DNA of 64,000 bases from Marinoscillum sp. MHG1-6 (GCF_024714475.1 NZ_JAMZMI010000004.1:1-64000), one strand, 5' to 3'; numbered from the stretch's first letter, positions 7,714-17,110 are shown. The notes: generated from the sequence alone by a model not told the origin. Numbers and translations are program-made.

Positions 7714-9969
7714 TTACGCTGCTGTAGATTGATCAGGCAGAGAGAACTTAAATGTAGTTCCGATACCTTCTTCACTTTCGGCCCAGATTTTACCATTGTG
7801 TTTTTGGATGAATTCCTTGCATATCATAAACCCAAATCCTGTTCCCATTTCATCATTGGTTCCGGGTGTACTCACGGTTTTTTCGTCATTGAAAAGCTCA
7901 TCTAAAGATTTTTTACTCATACCTATTCCGGTGTCCCGCACAGAAATAACGGTCGATTTATTTTCGCTTTTGGCAGTTATCGCAACTGAGCCACCTTTAT
8001 TTGTAAATTTTATACCATTAGATACCAGATTTCTTATCACAGACCTAATCATATTCTTGTCCCCATAGATGGTGGTGCTATTCGGGTCTTCAGTCGTAAG
8101 GTTTATTTGCTTGTTAGTAGCGGAACTTTCCAAATCTGATAAAACATCCCTGAATAAATTCTTTACTTCCAGGTTTTCCGGATAAAAAGGAGTGCTTTCG
8201 GATTGTGCCCAGGCCCATTCAAGTAGGTTATCTACTAATTTTAGTACTCCATTGGCGTTCTTTTCAATTAACACAATCAGATCATCCATATCCTCATTTT
8301 CAAGATGGCTCTGTTTCAACAGGTGAACAAGCCCTACCCAACTCGTGATTGGACTCCTTAGATCATGAGAAATAATTTTTAAGAACTTTACTTTTGTTTC
8401 ATTTGCTTTTGTCAGACTAGCATTGATTTTTTCAATTTCCTCTTTTTGTAATCTCACTTCACGAAATGCTATTTCCAGTTCATCATTTTTATTTTCCAAC
8501 TCAACATTGGACTGCTCAATGATTTGGTTCTTTTCAGCGAGTAACTTTAGAGCCTTACGCTTCTCATAGAAACTTTTGATTACCACAGTAAGTGCAACCA
8601 CTGCGAGCATAAATCCTACCACAAACAAATTGCGAATGGTTTTTTGATTAGCTACTTCAGCGGTTTGTATTTCGCTCTGTTTCTTTTGTTCATACACGAT
8701 CTGTTGCCTTTCTTTTTCAAATTGAAATTGGGCCTCCAGATTGGTGATTTTTTTGATATTCTCCTTATTCAGTAGTTGGTCACTTCTATTCTTAAATTCC
8801 ACCTGATAGCTATATGCTTTTTTGTATTGGCCTGTACTAAAATATACATTGGACAATACCTCAGCTCCATCCTTCAAATATTCCATTTTTCCTAATTCTG
8901 ATGCCAGGGAATATCCCCTTTCACCAAAAGCGGTAGCCATTTCGTATTGTCCCAATTGATAGTGGGTTTTTGCGAGGCCAATGTAACTTCCAACTATATT
9001 GCTTTGAAATTCAATGCTTTCTGACAGCTCCAATGATTTTTGGAAGTATTCCAGGGCCTCTGAAAAGCTTCCCTGAGAATAGTAATTATCTGCAATATTC
9101 ATATAAGAATGTGCCATTCCCATTTTATCATCCAACTCCTTTTTAATATTCAGAGACTTCTGATAATATGACAGTGCTTCGTCGAATTTCCCCTGTTTGT
9201 TTAATATAATGGCGATATTATTGTAGCATTTCGAAACCCCGGATTGATCATCGCGTTCTATGTCTAGATTGAGAGATTTTTGATAGTACTCCAGGGCATT
9301 TGGATAATCCTCCATGTAGTAATAAATGATACCAATATTATTGTAGGACACCGAAATGCCTTCCTGGTCCTCTATCTGCATGGCTATCTCTAAAGACTTC
9401 TGATAATACTCTAACGCTCCCGGATTGTTTCCTTGAAATCTGCTGATGATTCCGAGGTTATTATAGCATTCGGAAACCCCGGATTTATCTCCAACATCTT
9501 CAGCTATTTTAAGTGCTTTCTTATAATAGTGCAACGAGGTATCGTATTGTCCTTTGAATTCATAAATAACGCCTAGCTGGCTGTTACATTCGAAAAGTGC
9601 AGTCTTGTCATTCAGGTTTGATGCCGTGTTCAATGCCTCTTCAAGGAATCTCAGGGTGTTCGGCCAATCAGATTTTTTTTTGTAGTAATGAGCCATAACA
9701 ATTTGGCTGAACATCTCCCCTCGTGCATACCCGATACTTGATGAAAGACTTTCCGCTTCCCGGGCATGTTTAATCGATTGCTCTAAATCAATATTTTTTA
9801 ATTGCTCAGCAAGGGAATTTAGGTAGGAAATCCTGATCGTATCTGTCGTGGTATGTTGTGTTAGTAGCTCTTTTAAGCTGTCTATTTCTGAGGGTTGCGC
9901 AAAAGCCTTGATACAAAGCAAGGATATAATTGTAGCTATAAATATTCTGGGAACCTGATTTAATATCAT
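7714..9969 (-). CDS. Tetratricopeptide-repeat sensor histidine kinase
   Basis: A protein of 751 residues from the ATG at 9969, chosen because a clean signal peptide (MILNQVPRIF...KAFAQ) begins there; an ATG at 10048-10050 in the same frame would add 27 residues ahead of it. Order of parts: signal peptide; about eight TPR units (roughly 70-400, repeated LxYYQKSL segments); transmembrane helix (about 445-465); coiled coil; HisKA with the phospho-acceptor His in ISHDLRSPITSW; HATPase_c with N-box (RNLVSNGIKF), G1 (DTGIGM) and G2 (GTGFGF). The periplasmic TPR sensor with a cytoplasmic kinase is a common Bacteroidota layout. No response regulator is adjacent, so the partner is unknown. Confidence 0.9.
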   Translation of the reverse strand: MILNQVPRIFIATIISLLCIKAFAQPSEIDSLKELLTQHTTTDTIRISYLNSLAEQLKNIDLEQSIKHAREAESLSSSIGYARGEMFSQIVMAHYYKKKSDWPNTLRFLEEALNTASNLNDKTALFECNSQLGVIYEFKGQYDTSLHYYKKALKIAEDVGDKSGVSECYNNLGIISRFQGNNPGALEYYQKSLEIAMQIEDQEGISVSYNNIGIIYYYMEDYPNALEYYQKSLNLDIERDDQSGVSKCYNNIAIILNKQGKFDEALSYYQKSLNIKKELDDKMGMAHSYMNIADNYYSQGSFSEALEYFQKSLELSESIEFQSNIVGSYIGLAKTHYQLGQYEMATAFGERGYSLASELGKMEYLKDGAEVLSNVYFSTGQYKKAYSYQVEFKNRSDQLLNKENIKKITNLEAQFQFEKERQQIVYEQKKQSEIQTAEVANQKTIRNLFVVGFMLAVVALTVVIKSFYEKRKALKLLAEKNQIIEQSNVELENKNDELEIAFREVRLQKEEIEKINASLTKANETKVKFLKIISHDLRSPITSWVGLVHLLKQSHLENEDMDDLIVLIEKNANGVLKLVDNLLEWAWAQSESTPFYPENLEVKNLFRDVLSDLESSATNKQINLTTEDPNSTTIYGDKNMIRSVIRNLVSNGIKFTNKGGSVAITAKSENKSTVISVRDTGIGMSKKSLDELFNDEKTVSTPGTNDEMGTGFGFMICKEFIQKHNGKIWAESEEGIGTTFKFSLPDQSTAA

Positions 9970-10055
9970 TCTACAGGAGGCATAATAGTCGAATAAATCT
10001 AGACAAAAAAAGGGAGTGATTTTACCGAATTCCCTATCCTTTTTAGACATTCATG

Positions 10056-10150
10056 TGAGTTATCAGTGAATAGTGAATAGTTTCGGGTGACAGTTAACAG
10101 CTAATGGCTAAAGCCAACTGCAAAAGGCAAATGGTTATCAGTTTTCAGTC
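10056..10150. repeat. CAGTTA-type intergenic simple repeat
   Basis: Degenerate tandem of short CAG-T-A-rich words (TTATCAGTGAATAGTGAATAG, GACAGTTAACAGC, GGTTATCAGTTTTCAGTC) interspersed with GGC-A-A words. The same vocabulary recurs in 14288-14730. It sits between two minus-strand genes and probably has no coding role. Confidence 0.7.
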
Positions 10151-10189
10151 CTATAATATGTCTGCATCTCCGTTCTTCACCCTTTCCTC

Positions 10190-12310
10190 TCATTCCCCCA
10201 TCAAACTGATCGCTAAGCCGCCTCCACGAGCCAGTCGGTAGGTTCGTGTTTCTCCGTTAGAAATGGTGTCTGTTTCCATCAGATAGTCACCTGGATTATC
10301 TTTGTAGTAAGCTTCTTTGCCATCTTTATATATTGTTGCATTGAATGCTTTCCCTTGGGGGAGAAAGTCATAATTGATGGTAATCACACGCGCAATTTCA
10401 TCGGTGATACTTCCGATAAACCAGTTGCCGGTTTCACGCTCTTCGCGGGCAATAGTCACAAAATCACCGGGTTCTCCATCCAGGGTGATGGACTTTTCCC
10501 AGTTCACGCCTACATCTCGAATAAACTGGAAAGCAGGGTGATCTTCATAGTTTTCGGGCAAGTCACAAGCCATTTGTATAGGACCATAGATGACGACATA
10601 AAGTGCCAGCTGGTGAGCTAAAGTCGTATTGATCTGGTTGTTGGCTTTTGGTTTCAGCGTGAGCTCGAACACTCCCGGGGTAAAATCAATCGGTCCGCCT
10701 AACATCCTTGTGAAGGCTACGAATGGCAAATGTTCAGGGGGATTACCCCCATCTGTAGCCCAGGCATTCCACTCCTGCCCTCTCAGGCCTTCTCTGGCAA
10801 TGGCGTTAGGGTAAGTCCTCCTTATTCCTGTTGCCTTGATGGGTTCGTGTGCATTGACTGCTACCTGATACCTGGCCGCGTGCTCCAGCACCTTGCGGTA
10901 ATGATTCACCATCCATTGGCCATGGTGGTACTCTCCTTTCGGAATGATCTTGCCAACATATCCGGTTTTCACACTGTGAATTCCAAGTGATTTCATGAGG
11001 CTGTAGGCAGTGTCCAGTTGTTGCTCGTAGCTTCTTGGGGCCGCAGAGGTTTCGTGATGCATGATGAGCTCTACTCCTTTTTCGTTTCCATATCGGACAA
11101 CTTCTTCAATGTCGTAATCAGGATATTCGGTCACAAAATCGAAGACCCCTTCGCGATCTTCAAATCCCACCCAATGATCCCATCCGGTGTACCATCCTTC
11201 TACCAGAAGTCCGTTGATCCCATTTTTTGTTGCAAAATCAATATATCTTTTAGCGTTTTCGGTGGTGGCACCATGTCTACCACTACCCTCTTTTCCACCC
11301 TCTGCAAAGGTGCTCATGCTTTGAGACCCTTCATAATCCCATGTGGAATTTCCAAGATGCATTTCCCACCAGATACCAACGTATTTCATTGGCTGAAACC
11401 AGCTAATATTCCCCAGTTTATTGGGCTCATTCAGGTTCACAATCAATTTGGAGTCGATCAAACCACCTGCTGTTTCACTAATCTGGATGGTTCTCCATGG
11501 TGTTTCAAAGGGTAGCGCCCTTTTTACTTTGTACCCCAGTCTGTCAGAGCCTACCAGGTTGCTAATAAGCGCTAATTGTTCTTTGTCCACTTTTAGGGTC
11601 ATCCCCGCATAGTTGGTCAGGTTAGCTTCATGAAAGCTTAGGTACAACCCATCGTCCGTTTTCATCGTGACCGGTGTGTTGACCGCGTTTTCAGGAATGT
11701 AGCTTTGCGCTAAATCAGGGTGATCGCGGTATTTTGTCGCGTCAATGGCAGTTACCCTTGACTGATGATAAAGCTGCTCGTAAGTATCCCAGTCGCCCGG
11801 TTGCCAATAGGCCGTATGATCTCCCGCCAACTTAAACTCCGTCAGCTCATTCATGATGACGACTGTATCTACTCCCTCCTGCGTTGGGAATTCATATCTT
11901 AACCCTATACCATCATCGTAAGCTTTGAAACGGATGATCCATGACCGATTTGGGGTCTTCTTTTCCTTCAAGGTAATATCCAGTTGATTGTAGTTGTTCT
12001 CTACCACTCGCTGCTCTCCCCATGGCATTTCCCAGGTTTCGGAGAAAGTGGAGTTCTCGGCGCTAATGAGTTCCAGATCTGAACCTAGCGCCTGCTGGTT
12101 ATGAAACTCAAAACTCATTCCTGAGGGTTGAATGACAGGCTTTCCATCAAATGACACGCTGTACACTGGTGAGCCGGTTTCACTCATTATAAAATCAATG
12201 GTCACACGACCATTCGGGGAAGCTACACCTATTCTTTCAGGAGGCGGGGAACAGCTCCAGAGGATTATAATGATAATTAGCGGATACGTACTTGTTAGTA
12301 GGTTTTTCAT
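10190..12310 (-). CDS. Glycoside hydrolase family 97, alpha-glucosidase (SusB-like, inverting type)
   Basis: A 706-residue exported lipoprotein (ILWSC, Cys20) with the GH97 three-part layout: N-terminal beta sandwich, catalytic barrel from about 300, C-terminal beta domain. Key residues align with SusB at a constant offset of 19: E420 (MHHETS), E489 (NAHEP), E507 and E513 (EGLRGQEWNAW) correspond to SusB E439, E508, E526 and E532. This places it with inverting, calcium-dependent members rather than the retaining ones, which carry Asp as nucleophile. It should release glucose from alpha-glucans or oligosaccharides at the outer membrane or in the periplasm. No SusC/SusD pair is present in this window, so it is an isolated enzyme here. 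Substrate linkage is inference. Confidence 0.92.
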   Translation of the reverse strand: MKNLLTSTYPLIIIIILWSCSPPPERIGVASPNGRVTIDFIMSETGSPVYSVSFDGKPVIQPSGMSFEFHNQQALGSDLELISAENSTFSETWEMPWGEQRVVENNYNQLDITLKEKKTPNRSWIIRFKAYDDGIGLRYEFPTQEGVDTVVIMNELTEFKLAGDHTAYWQPGDWDTYEQLYHQSRVTAIDATKYRDHPDLAQSYIPENAVNTPVTMKTDDGLYLSFHEANLTNYAGMTLKVDKEQLALISNLVGSDRLGYKVKRALPFETPWRTIQISETAGGLIDSKLIVNLNEPNKLGNISWFQPMKYVGIWWEMHLGNSTWDYEGSQSMSTFAEGGKEGSGRHGATTENAKRYIDFATKNGINGLLVEGWYTGWDHWVGFEDREGVFDFVTEYPDYDIEEVVRYGNEKGVELIMHHETSAAPRSYEQQLDTAYSLMKSLGIHSVKTGYVGKIIPKGEYHHGQWMVNHYRKVLEHAARYQVAVNAHEPIKATGIRRTYPNAIAREGLRGQEWNAWATDGGNPPEHLPFVAFTRMLGGPIDFTPGVFELTLKPKANNQINTTLAHQLALYVVIYGPIQMACDLPENYEDHPAFQFIRDVGVNWEKSITLDGEPGDFVTIAREERETGNWFIGSITDEIARVITINYDFLPQGKAFNATIYKDGKEAYYKDNPGDYLMETDTISNGETRTYRLARGGGLAISLMGE

Positions 12311-12497
12311 ATGCCACAGATTGTGATGCTACAAGCATTTGGATTAGTCCTTTATCCAGTCTTCAACCTTTAATAAGTCCGTTGTCGCCTATTGCCGACC
12401 ATTATGTATCTAATTTACTGATTTGTTGTTGGTGGTGCAACTGTGTGGCGCTGAGGTAAATAATATCATGTCGTTGGTCTTAGCCTCTTGATCTAAA

Positions 12498-12518
12498 ATT
12501 CCCGGTCAAGCCGGGGAT
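12498..12518. repeat. Short inverted repeat, second copy of ATTCCCGG-N5 element
   Basis: ATTCCCGGTCAAGCCGGGGAT, the same core as 3816-3836 with one stem mismatch, followed by GACCCGGG. It lies in the 284-bp gap before the DUF3088 gene; nothing else was recognised in that gap. Confidence 0.75.
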
Positions 12519-12594
12519 GACCCGGGATAGGTTATGAGCCTCAAAGAGCCTACTACGTCATATAAAAAATGGAATTGTGTATCTTGGAAATACA

Positions 12595-12951
12595 ATGATC
12601 AGGTTATTTCTACTCAACCCTAACTTTCAGGATGCTCGAATCAAGCCGGAAAACCAGGTGTATTATTGCCCGCATTGTGCGATGATTGAGGGTATCCTCC
12701 ATTACTATCCTGAACTTAGAAAAAAGCTTGAAGTCATCTATGTGGATTTCCCAAGACCTAGAAAAATGATTGTGGACCTACTGGGGGAAGAAAACCAGGG
12801 ATGTCCGGTGCTCGTAATTCCTGCCGAACTTGAAACGGAAGTCAGGGTCGACGACCTTAGCCGACATGGCGACCTTTTATTTACTAATTCCAAATACCGA
12901 ATTGCGCAGTATCTTGGAGATAAGTTTGGTATTGCACTACCACATCCTTAA
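12595..12951 (+). CDS. DUF3088 family thioredoxin-like protein
   Basis: A protein of 118 residues from the ATG at 12595; a GTG at 12577 in frame is less likely. It begins MIRLFLLNP and carries a CPHC pair (YYCPHCAMIEG) in the position of a thioredoxin-type active site, followed by an alpha/beta pattern and the segment QGCPVLVIP, where the proline would be the cis-proline. This matches DUF3088 as I know it. Role unknown; a redox or glutathione-transferase-like function is inference. Its stop codon overlaps that of the convergent P450 gene: the four bases TTAA at 12948-12951 supply both TAA stops. Confidence 0.75.
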   Translation: MIRLFLLNPNFQDARIKPENQVYYCPHCAMIEGILHYYPELRKKLEVIYVDFPRPRKMIVDLLGEENQGCPVLVIPAELETEVRVDDLSRHGDLLFTNSKYRIAQYLGDKFGIALPHP

Positions 12952-14276
12952 GCCTTTACCCGTTCCATTAATTCAACTTCTACCGCATCCTTCGGTCTCA
13001 GGGTCAGCAATGGATTGAAAGGAACATGCTCTGGTGACTTTGGACGGATTTCGTATTTCTTCACGAACTGAATAAGCAGGATCATAATCTCGAAAAGAGC
13101 AAAATTATTTCCAATACAGAATCGTCCACCCGCCCCAAACGGCAGATATTGAAACTTGTGATATCCATCCCTAGCCTCTTTATCGAAACGCTCCGGATCG
13201 AAAACTTCGGGGTTTTTCCAATACGTTGAATTGTGATGCATCAGGTAAATATTCAGCATCACCTGTTCATCTTCTACAATTGTATGCTCACCGATCTCAT
13301 TTTCTTTAACCGCCTTCCGAACAATATTCCAAATTGGAGGATAATACCGCAATGATTCCTTAATTACTTTTTGGGTGTACTCCAATCCGGTAAAATTCAT
13401 CAGGTCAAGGTCTTCCAACCCGTCTATCTCAGCAATTTCCGCATAAAGCTTTTGTTGAATTTCTGGATGGTGCGCCAGTAAATGCAAAGTCCAGGTCATC
13501 GCAATGGCTGAGGTCTCATGACCGGCCACCAAAAAGGTCAATATCTGATTACGAATCTCCGAAAACTGGTTATCCGGATCATATTGTTTCATCAATACTC
13601 CGAGTAAGTCATTTACGTCTGTTTTCGTCAACATTTTGCGGTCATCCACACAACGCTGAATCAGATAATCAGCCTCTTTCATCATGCTATGATACCGACG
13701 ATTGGCTTTGGTCGGCACCCAAACTGGCCACTTGAATGGCGAGCGAATACGATCCACAATGAAATCCTGACCAAACAGGATATGTTCGCCCATTTTCTCT
13801 ACCATTTCCTGATCCTGATATTTGATCAGGGAGTTGAGTAATATGGTCATGGTAAGGCCACTCATCTCAGTATCCAGTCGAAGGAGGTTTCCTTTCCCTA
13901 GCTTAGTGATATAATCAGCACCAGTCTCCCATATGGCTGGAAGCAGTTTTCTAAGTTCATTTTTGTGAAATGAGGGTTGTAGTGCTTTACGCTGTTCATG
14001 CCACTCCTCACCTTCTGCGGTCAGTAGGCCATTTCCCAGTACCAATGCAATTTCTTTGTAGCCTTTACTCTTTTGATAGTACTCTCGCTCCTTGAGAAAT
14101 ACTTCATTGAACTGATCAGCATCGCTCACCAATACGAATTTACCCATGGGCAGATGCAAGTTCACCGGTGAACCATGACGCTCGGACGCCGCTTTCATAT
14201 AAGCCAGTGGGTCTTTCTTAAAGGTCTTCAGGTTTTGAAATGAATTGTGCTCAGGGAAGGCTTTCGGTGCTTGCAT
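12948..14276 (-). CDS. Cytochrome P450
   Basis: A protein of 442 residues from the ATG at 14276. The open frame extends 81 bp upstream to 14357, but those codons are made of the CAGTTA repeat, so the ATG at MQAPKAFPEH is preferred. P450 hallmarks: I-helix AGHETS (about 251-256), K-helix ESLR (307-310), and the heme loop FGAGGRFCIG with axial cysteine about 387. There is no membrane anchor, so it is soluble and needs a separate ferredoxin/reductase, not seen here. The sequence resembles the CYP102/CYP4-like branch common in Bacteroidota, which often hydroxylate fatty acids; substrate is not determinable. Confidence 0.93.
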   Translation of the reverse strand: MQAPKAFPEHNSFQNLKTFKKDPLAYMKAASERHGSPVNLHLPMGKFVLVSDADQFNEVFLKEREYYQKSKGYKEIALVLGNGLLTAEGEEWHEQRKALQPSFHKNELRKLLPAIWETGADYITKLGKGNLLRLDTEMSGLTMTILLNSLIKYQDQEMVEKMGEHILFGQDFIVDRIRSPFKWPVWVPTKANRRYHSMMKEADYLIQRCVDDRKMLTKTDVNDLLGVLMKQYDPDNQFSEIRNQILTFLVAGHETSAIAMTWTLHLLAHHPEIQQKLYAEIAEIDGLEDLDLMNFTGLEYTQKVIKESLRYYPPIWNIVRKAVKENEIGEHTIVEDEQVMLNIYLMHHNSTYWKNPEVFDPERFDKEARDGYHKFQYLPFGAGGRFCIGNNFALFEIMILLIQFVKKYEIRPKSPEHVPFNPLLTLRPKDAVEVELMERVKA

Positions 14277-14287
14277 GGAGCGAAGAT

Positions 14288-14370
14288 AGTTGACAGTTAG
14301 CAGTGAACAGTCATCAGCAAACAGTAAACAGTAAACAGTTTTCAGTCCACAGTTCATAGTTTTCAGTTAG
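14288..14370. repeat. CAGTTA-type simple repeat
   Basis: Dense run of AACAGT, CAGTTAG and TTCAGT words immediately upstream of the P450 start. Part of the 470-bp gene-free mosaic 14277-14746. Confidence 0.8.
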
Positions 14371-14373
14371 CAC

Positions 14374-14448
14374 TAGTCGACGGTAACATACTTCCGAGAC
14401 GTCACTCTGAATCCGAAGTTCGCGAAGGATGAAGAGTCTCATTGTCAG
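14374..14448. repeat. 75-bp direct repeat, copy 1
   Basis: A 75-bp sequence with core GACGTCACTCTGAATCCGAA, repeated at 14580-14654 with about five mismatches. Embedded in the CAGTTA mosaic. Confidence 0.85.
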
Positions 14449-14579
14449 TAGGCAGCTATCAGTCATCAGTTAAAAGCTAAAGGCCAACGCCAATGGCCAA
14501 GCAACATCTCCTTGCCCCAGTAACTATCCAAATGTTGAAAGATGAGTCTCATTGGCAGTCTTCAGTTATCAGTTAGCGG
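14449..14579. repeat. CAGTTA-type mosaic between the 75-bp repeats
   Basis: Contains CAGTCATCAGTTAAAAGC, a GGCCAACGCCAATGGCCAAG-like word, and TTCAGTTATCAGTTAGCGG; the same words recur at 10056-10150 and 14651-14730. No gene seen. Confidence 0.65.
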
Positions 14580-14654
14580 TAGTAGACGGTAACATACTCT
14601 CGAGACGTCACTCTGAATCCGAAGCTCGCGAAGGATGAAGAGTCTCAATGTCAG
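14580..14654. repeat. 75-bp direct repeat, copy 2
   Basis: About 93% identical to 14374-14448, same orientation, 206 bp apart. The flanks on both sides are CAGTTA-type tracts, so a composite unit was duplicated. The stretch 14655-14730 continues with CAGTTAACAG-like and AAGCCAATGGC-like words. Confidence 0.85.
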
Positions 14655-14746
14655 TTAACAGTTCGCAGTTTTCAGCAGTTAGCAATCAGTGAAAAGCCAA
14701 TGGCAAACAGACAAAGCCAATGGCTTGGAGACTTCTCCTTATATCC

Positions 14747-15226
14747 TTACAACTCCTCTTCTACCTTCCCGCACTTCAACATCTTTTCGCCAAAGTAAGG
14801 GTTGCGAATCTCCTCTGAAAGACTTAGCCATTTGGCTCCAGTATTGTTAAAGGCCATTGGGCAGAATTGCACATATAAACCATCTTCTTTGCCATTAGCC
14901 CTGAATAATTCAATTAATCCGTCCGTAATGATCTTGAACTGTGCACGCTGGTCTTCAATATCACTGGAGGTTGTAATAGCATTGGCGGCTTCAATCAGTT
15001 TTTCATTTCCTTGTGTTGGTAAAATTGCATTGAGCTTTTTAGCAGCTACTTGAGCCCTGGACATATCAGTAGCCACAAATGCATCTTTTAATTCAATGTA
15101 CCAATCAATGACCGATCCTTCTTTTTCAATTGAAATTTCATCCGTGTTGGCCATTTTTTCCTTTTTAGTGTTTGAGCATGCCATCAATCCTAGCGATAGC
15201 AATACCACAGTTATCATAGTTTTCAT
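14747..15226 (-). CDS. DUF3347 domain lipoprotein of the copper efflux operon
   Basis: A protein of 159 residues from the ATG at 15226, giving a signal with lipobox LMAC; upstream in-frame codons to 15292 are not needed. The mature protein is mostly helical, and the C-terminus carries a metal-type signature: FCPMAFNN, WLSLSEEIRNPYFGEKM, LKCG. The same signature ends the neighbouring CusB protein, so both likely bind Cu or another soft metal through Cys and Met in the periplasm. It is the last gene of the operon, 81 bp after cusB. Confidence 0.85.
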   Translation of the reverse strand: MKTMITVVLLSLGLMACSNTKKEKMANTDEISIEKEGSVIDWYIELKDAFVATDMSRAQVAAKKLNAILPTQGNEKLIEAANAITTSSDIEDQRAQFKIITDGLIELFRANGKEDGLYVQFCPMAFNNTGAKWLSLSEEIRNPYFGEKMLKCGKVEEEL

Positions 15227-15307
15227 TTTTGTATGTTTAATAGATTGAAATTTTAGATTTACCACCTGGTTGTATACCCTTTTCTCTAACAAGGTTTTGT
15301 CGTGTTT

Positions 15308-17110
15308 TTATTCTAGCGTTGCGGAGATCTCACCACAATTAAGCATCTCGTCACCAAAATATGGGTTGAGTATTTCTTCCGAACTGCTTAGCCAGTAGGC
15401 TCCCTTGAAATCCAGCACCATCGGACAGAATTGTCGATAGCCGTCCACTTTTACCTGATATTTTTTAAGCGTATGAAAAAGCTGATCACTGAGCGGAGAA
15501 AACAGAAGTCTCACCTGCTCTAATTTACTTTCAGCAATAATCCCTTTAGCTGTTGATTTGAGTACGGAAACGTCCTTCATCCATGCCATATGTGCCTCTC
15601 CTGTCACCAGGGTCATATCTACTTTCTGAATAGCACCCAACAATGTATTTGCCTTATTACCGGCCATTTTAATATCACTCTTAACCAGCGCGTTTTTCAC
15701 CGGAAGATAAGCCGTATAAACAGACTTTAGCTGGTTTTTGAAGGATGGAACCACCTCATAAATTCGCTGAAATTCATTTACCTGTAGGTTGTTTGTTTGA
15801 ACCTGATCTTGCATTTGATCCATCTGGGAATGATCATGATCTGACTTATCATTTCCCTCTTCAGAAGTAGACATTTCAGGGTTCATCATGCTCGGCTTGC
15901 CTGCCAATTGCGCTGCGGCATCAATGCTAAAAGTACCATTGACAACAATTTCTTCTCCAGGCTCTATACCCTCTTCAATAATATATTCATCTCCCAGGGC
16001 CGGACCCAGTATTACCTCGCGCATTTTAAAGTAAAGCCCCTGATCGGTTTGTAGTTTGACATAAACAACGGACCGCTTTCCCGTCCACATTACTGCCGAT
16101 TTTGGCACAGTCAACTGATCTCCCGATTTGTTCATTGTAGCTTTCACCACACCAGTGGCAAACATTTCAGGTTTTAATTGCAGATCCTTGTTTTCGATTA
16201 CTACCCTGGCCCGTGCCACCCTCGTTTTTGGGTCGATGACCGGATCGATATAATCAATCTTACCATTGAATACCTTACCAGGTAGTGAGGAAATCAAACA
16301 TTCAATATCATCACCTTTGTTTACCCATGGAAGGTCGCTTTCGTAGACATCGAACAATATCCAAACACGGGAGAGATTAGCTATTTCATATAAGGTCTGA
16401 CCTCTTTTCACATAATCACCCAGATTGACTTTTTTACTTGTAACATAACCGGACTGGTCCGCACGAACAGGAAACTCTTCTTCAATCTTGCCTGTGGAAA
16501 TGATTTGATCAATCTGTTGATCATTAAGTTTCCAGTTTTTCAATTTTTCCCTGGCAGCCTGATAAAGGGTGGGCTGGCTTTCCCTGATCTTGTAGGTTTC
16601 AAGTAACTCCTCCTGCGCGGTAACCAGTTGCGGGGAGTATAGGTAGGCAATGGTACTTCCCTTGCTTACATATTCACCCGTAAAGTTTAAAGTAAGTCGC
16701 TCTATTCGGCCCGGAAAGTGGGTAGACTGGCTGGTTATTAGTCGTTCGTCTTCTTGAACCTTACCATTCAATCGTAAGGTTTTGGTTGCTTGCTGTTTAC
16801 CCACCACTGCAGTTACTACATTGGCCAGACGCATGGATGTTGGTGACATAGAGACCGCCAAAGGATCCTTATCTCCCCCAGTATCTTCCTCTAACGGAAC
16901 CAGGGTCATTCCACAAATCGGACAATTTCCCGGTTCATATTGCCTGATCTGAGGATGCATTGAGCAAGTAAAAACTTCGTTTTTGCTTACTTGATTCTTT
17001 GATGGTTTAATGTCTTGATGATCAGATGGTTGGACCATCCAAATAAATGTAGCACCCAGTATGAAGGCTACACCAAATAGGACGTATTTATTATTTAGAA
17101 TCTTTTTCAT
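15308..17110 (-). CDS. cusB: RND efflux periplasmic adaptor (CusB-like) with heavy-metal-binding and DUF3347 domains
   Basis: A 600-residue membrane fusion protein of a tripartite metal exporter. N-terminal signal anchor (about 8-25); heavy-metal-binding domain at about 47-77 (FTCSMHPQIR, then CPICGM); hairpin and barrel regions typical of CusB (about 100-400), including the IANLSRVWILFDVYESD segment; a His/Asp/Met linker (DHDHSQMDQMQ); and a C-terminal DUF3347 domain ending QFCPMVLDF, YWLSSSEEI, NPYFGDEM, LNCG. It links CusA in the inner membrane to the outer membrane channel and hands over metal. Its ATG overlaps the stop of the preceding small gene (ATGA, 17107-17110). Cu(I)/Ag(I) is the best guess for the ion. 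Confidence 0.92.
   Translation of the reverse strand: MKKILNNKYVLFGVAFILGATFIWMVQPSDHQDIKPSKNQVSKNEVFTCSMHPQIRQYEPGNCPICGMTLVPLEEDTGGDKDPLAVSMSPTSMRLANVVTAVVGKQQATKTLRLNGKVQEDERLITSQSTHFPGRIERLTLNFTGEYVSKGSTIAYLYSPQLVTAQEELLETYKIRESQPTLYQAAREKLKNWKLNDQQIDQIISTGKIEEEFPVRADQSGYVTSKKVNLGDYVKRGQTLYEIANLSRVWILFDVYESDLPWVNKGDDIECLISSLPGKVFNGKIDYIDPVIDPKTRVARARVVIENKDLQLKPEMFATGVVKATMNKSGDQLTVPKSAVMWTGKRSVVYVKLQTDQGLYFKMREVILGPALGDEYIIEEGIEPGEEIVVNGTFSIDAAAQLAGKPSMMNPEMSTSEEGNDKSDHDHSQMDQMQDQVQTNNLQVNEFQRIYEVVPSFKNQLKSVYTAYLPVKNALVKSDIKMAGNKANTLLGAIQKVDMTLVTGEAHMAWMKDVSVLKSTAKGIIAESKLEQVRLLFSPLSDQLFHTLKKYQVKVDGYRQFCPMVLDFKGAYWLSSSEEILNPYFGDEMLNCGEISATLE

Noticed and set aside
14277-14357. N-terminal extension of the P450 frame
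   Set aside because: Encoded by CAGTTA-type repeat words, and it precedes a normal P450 start.
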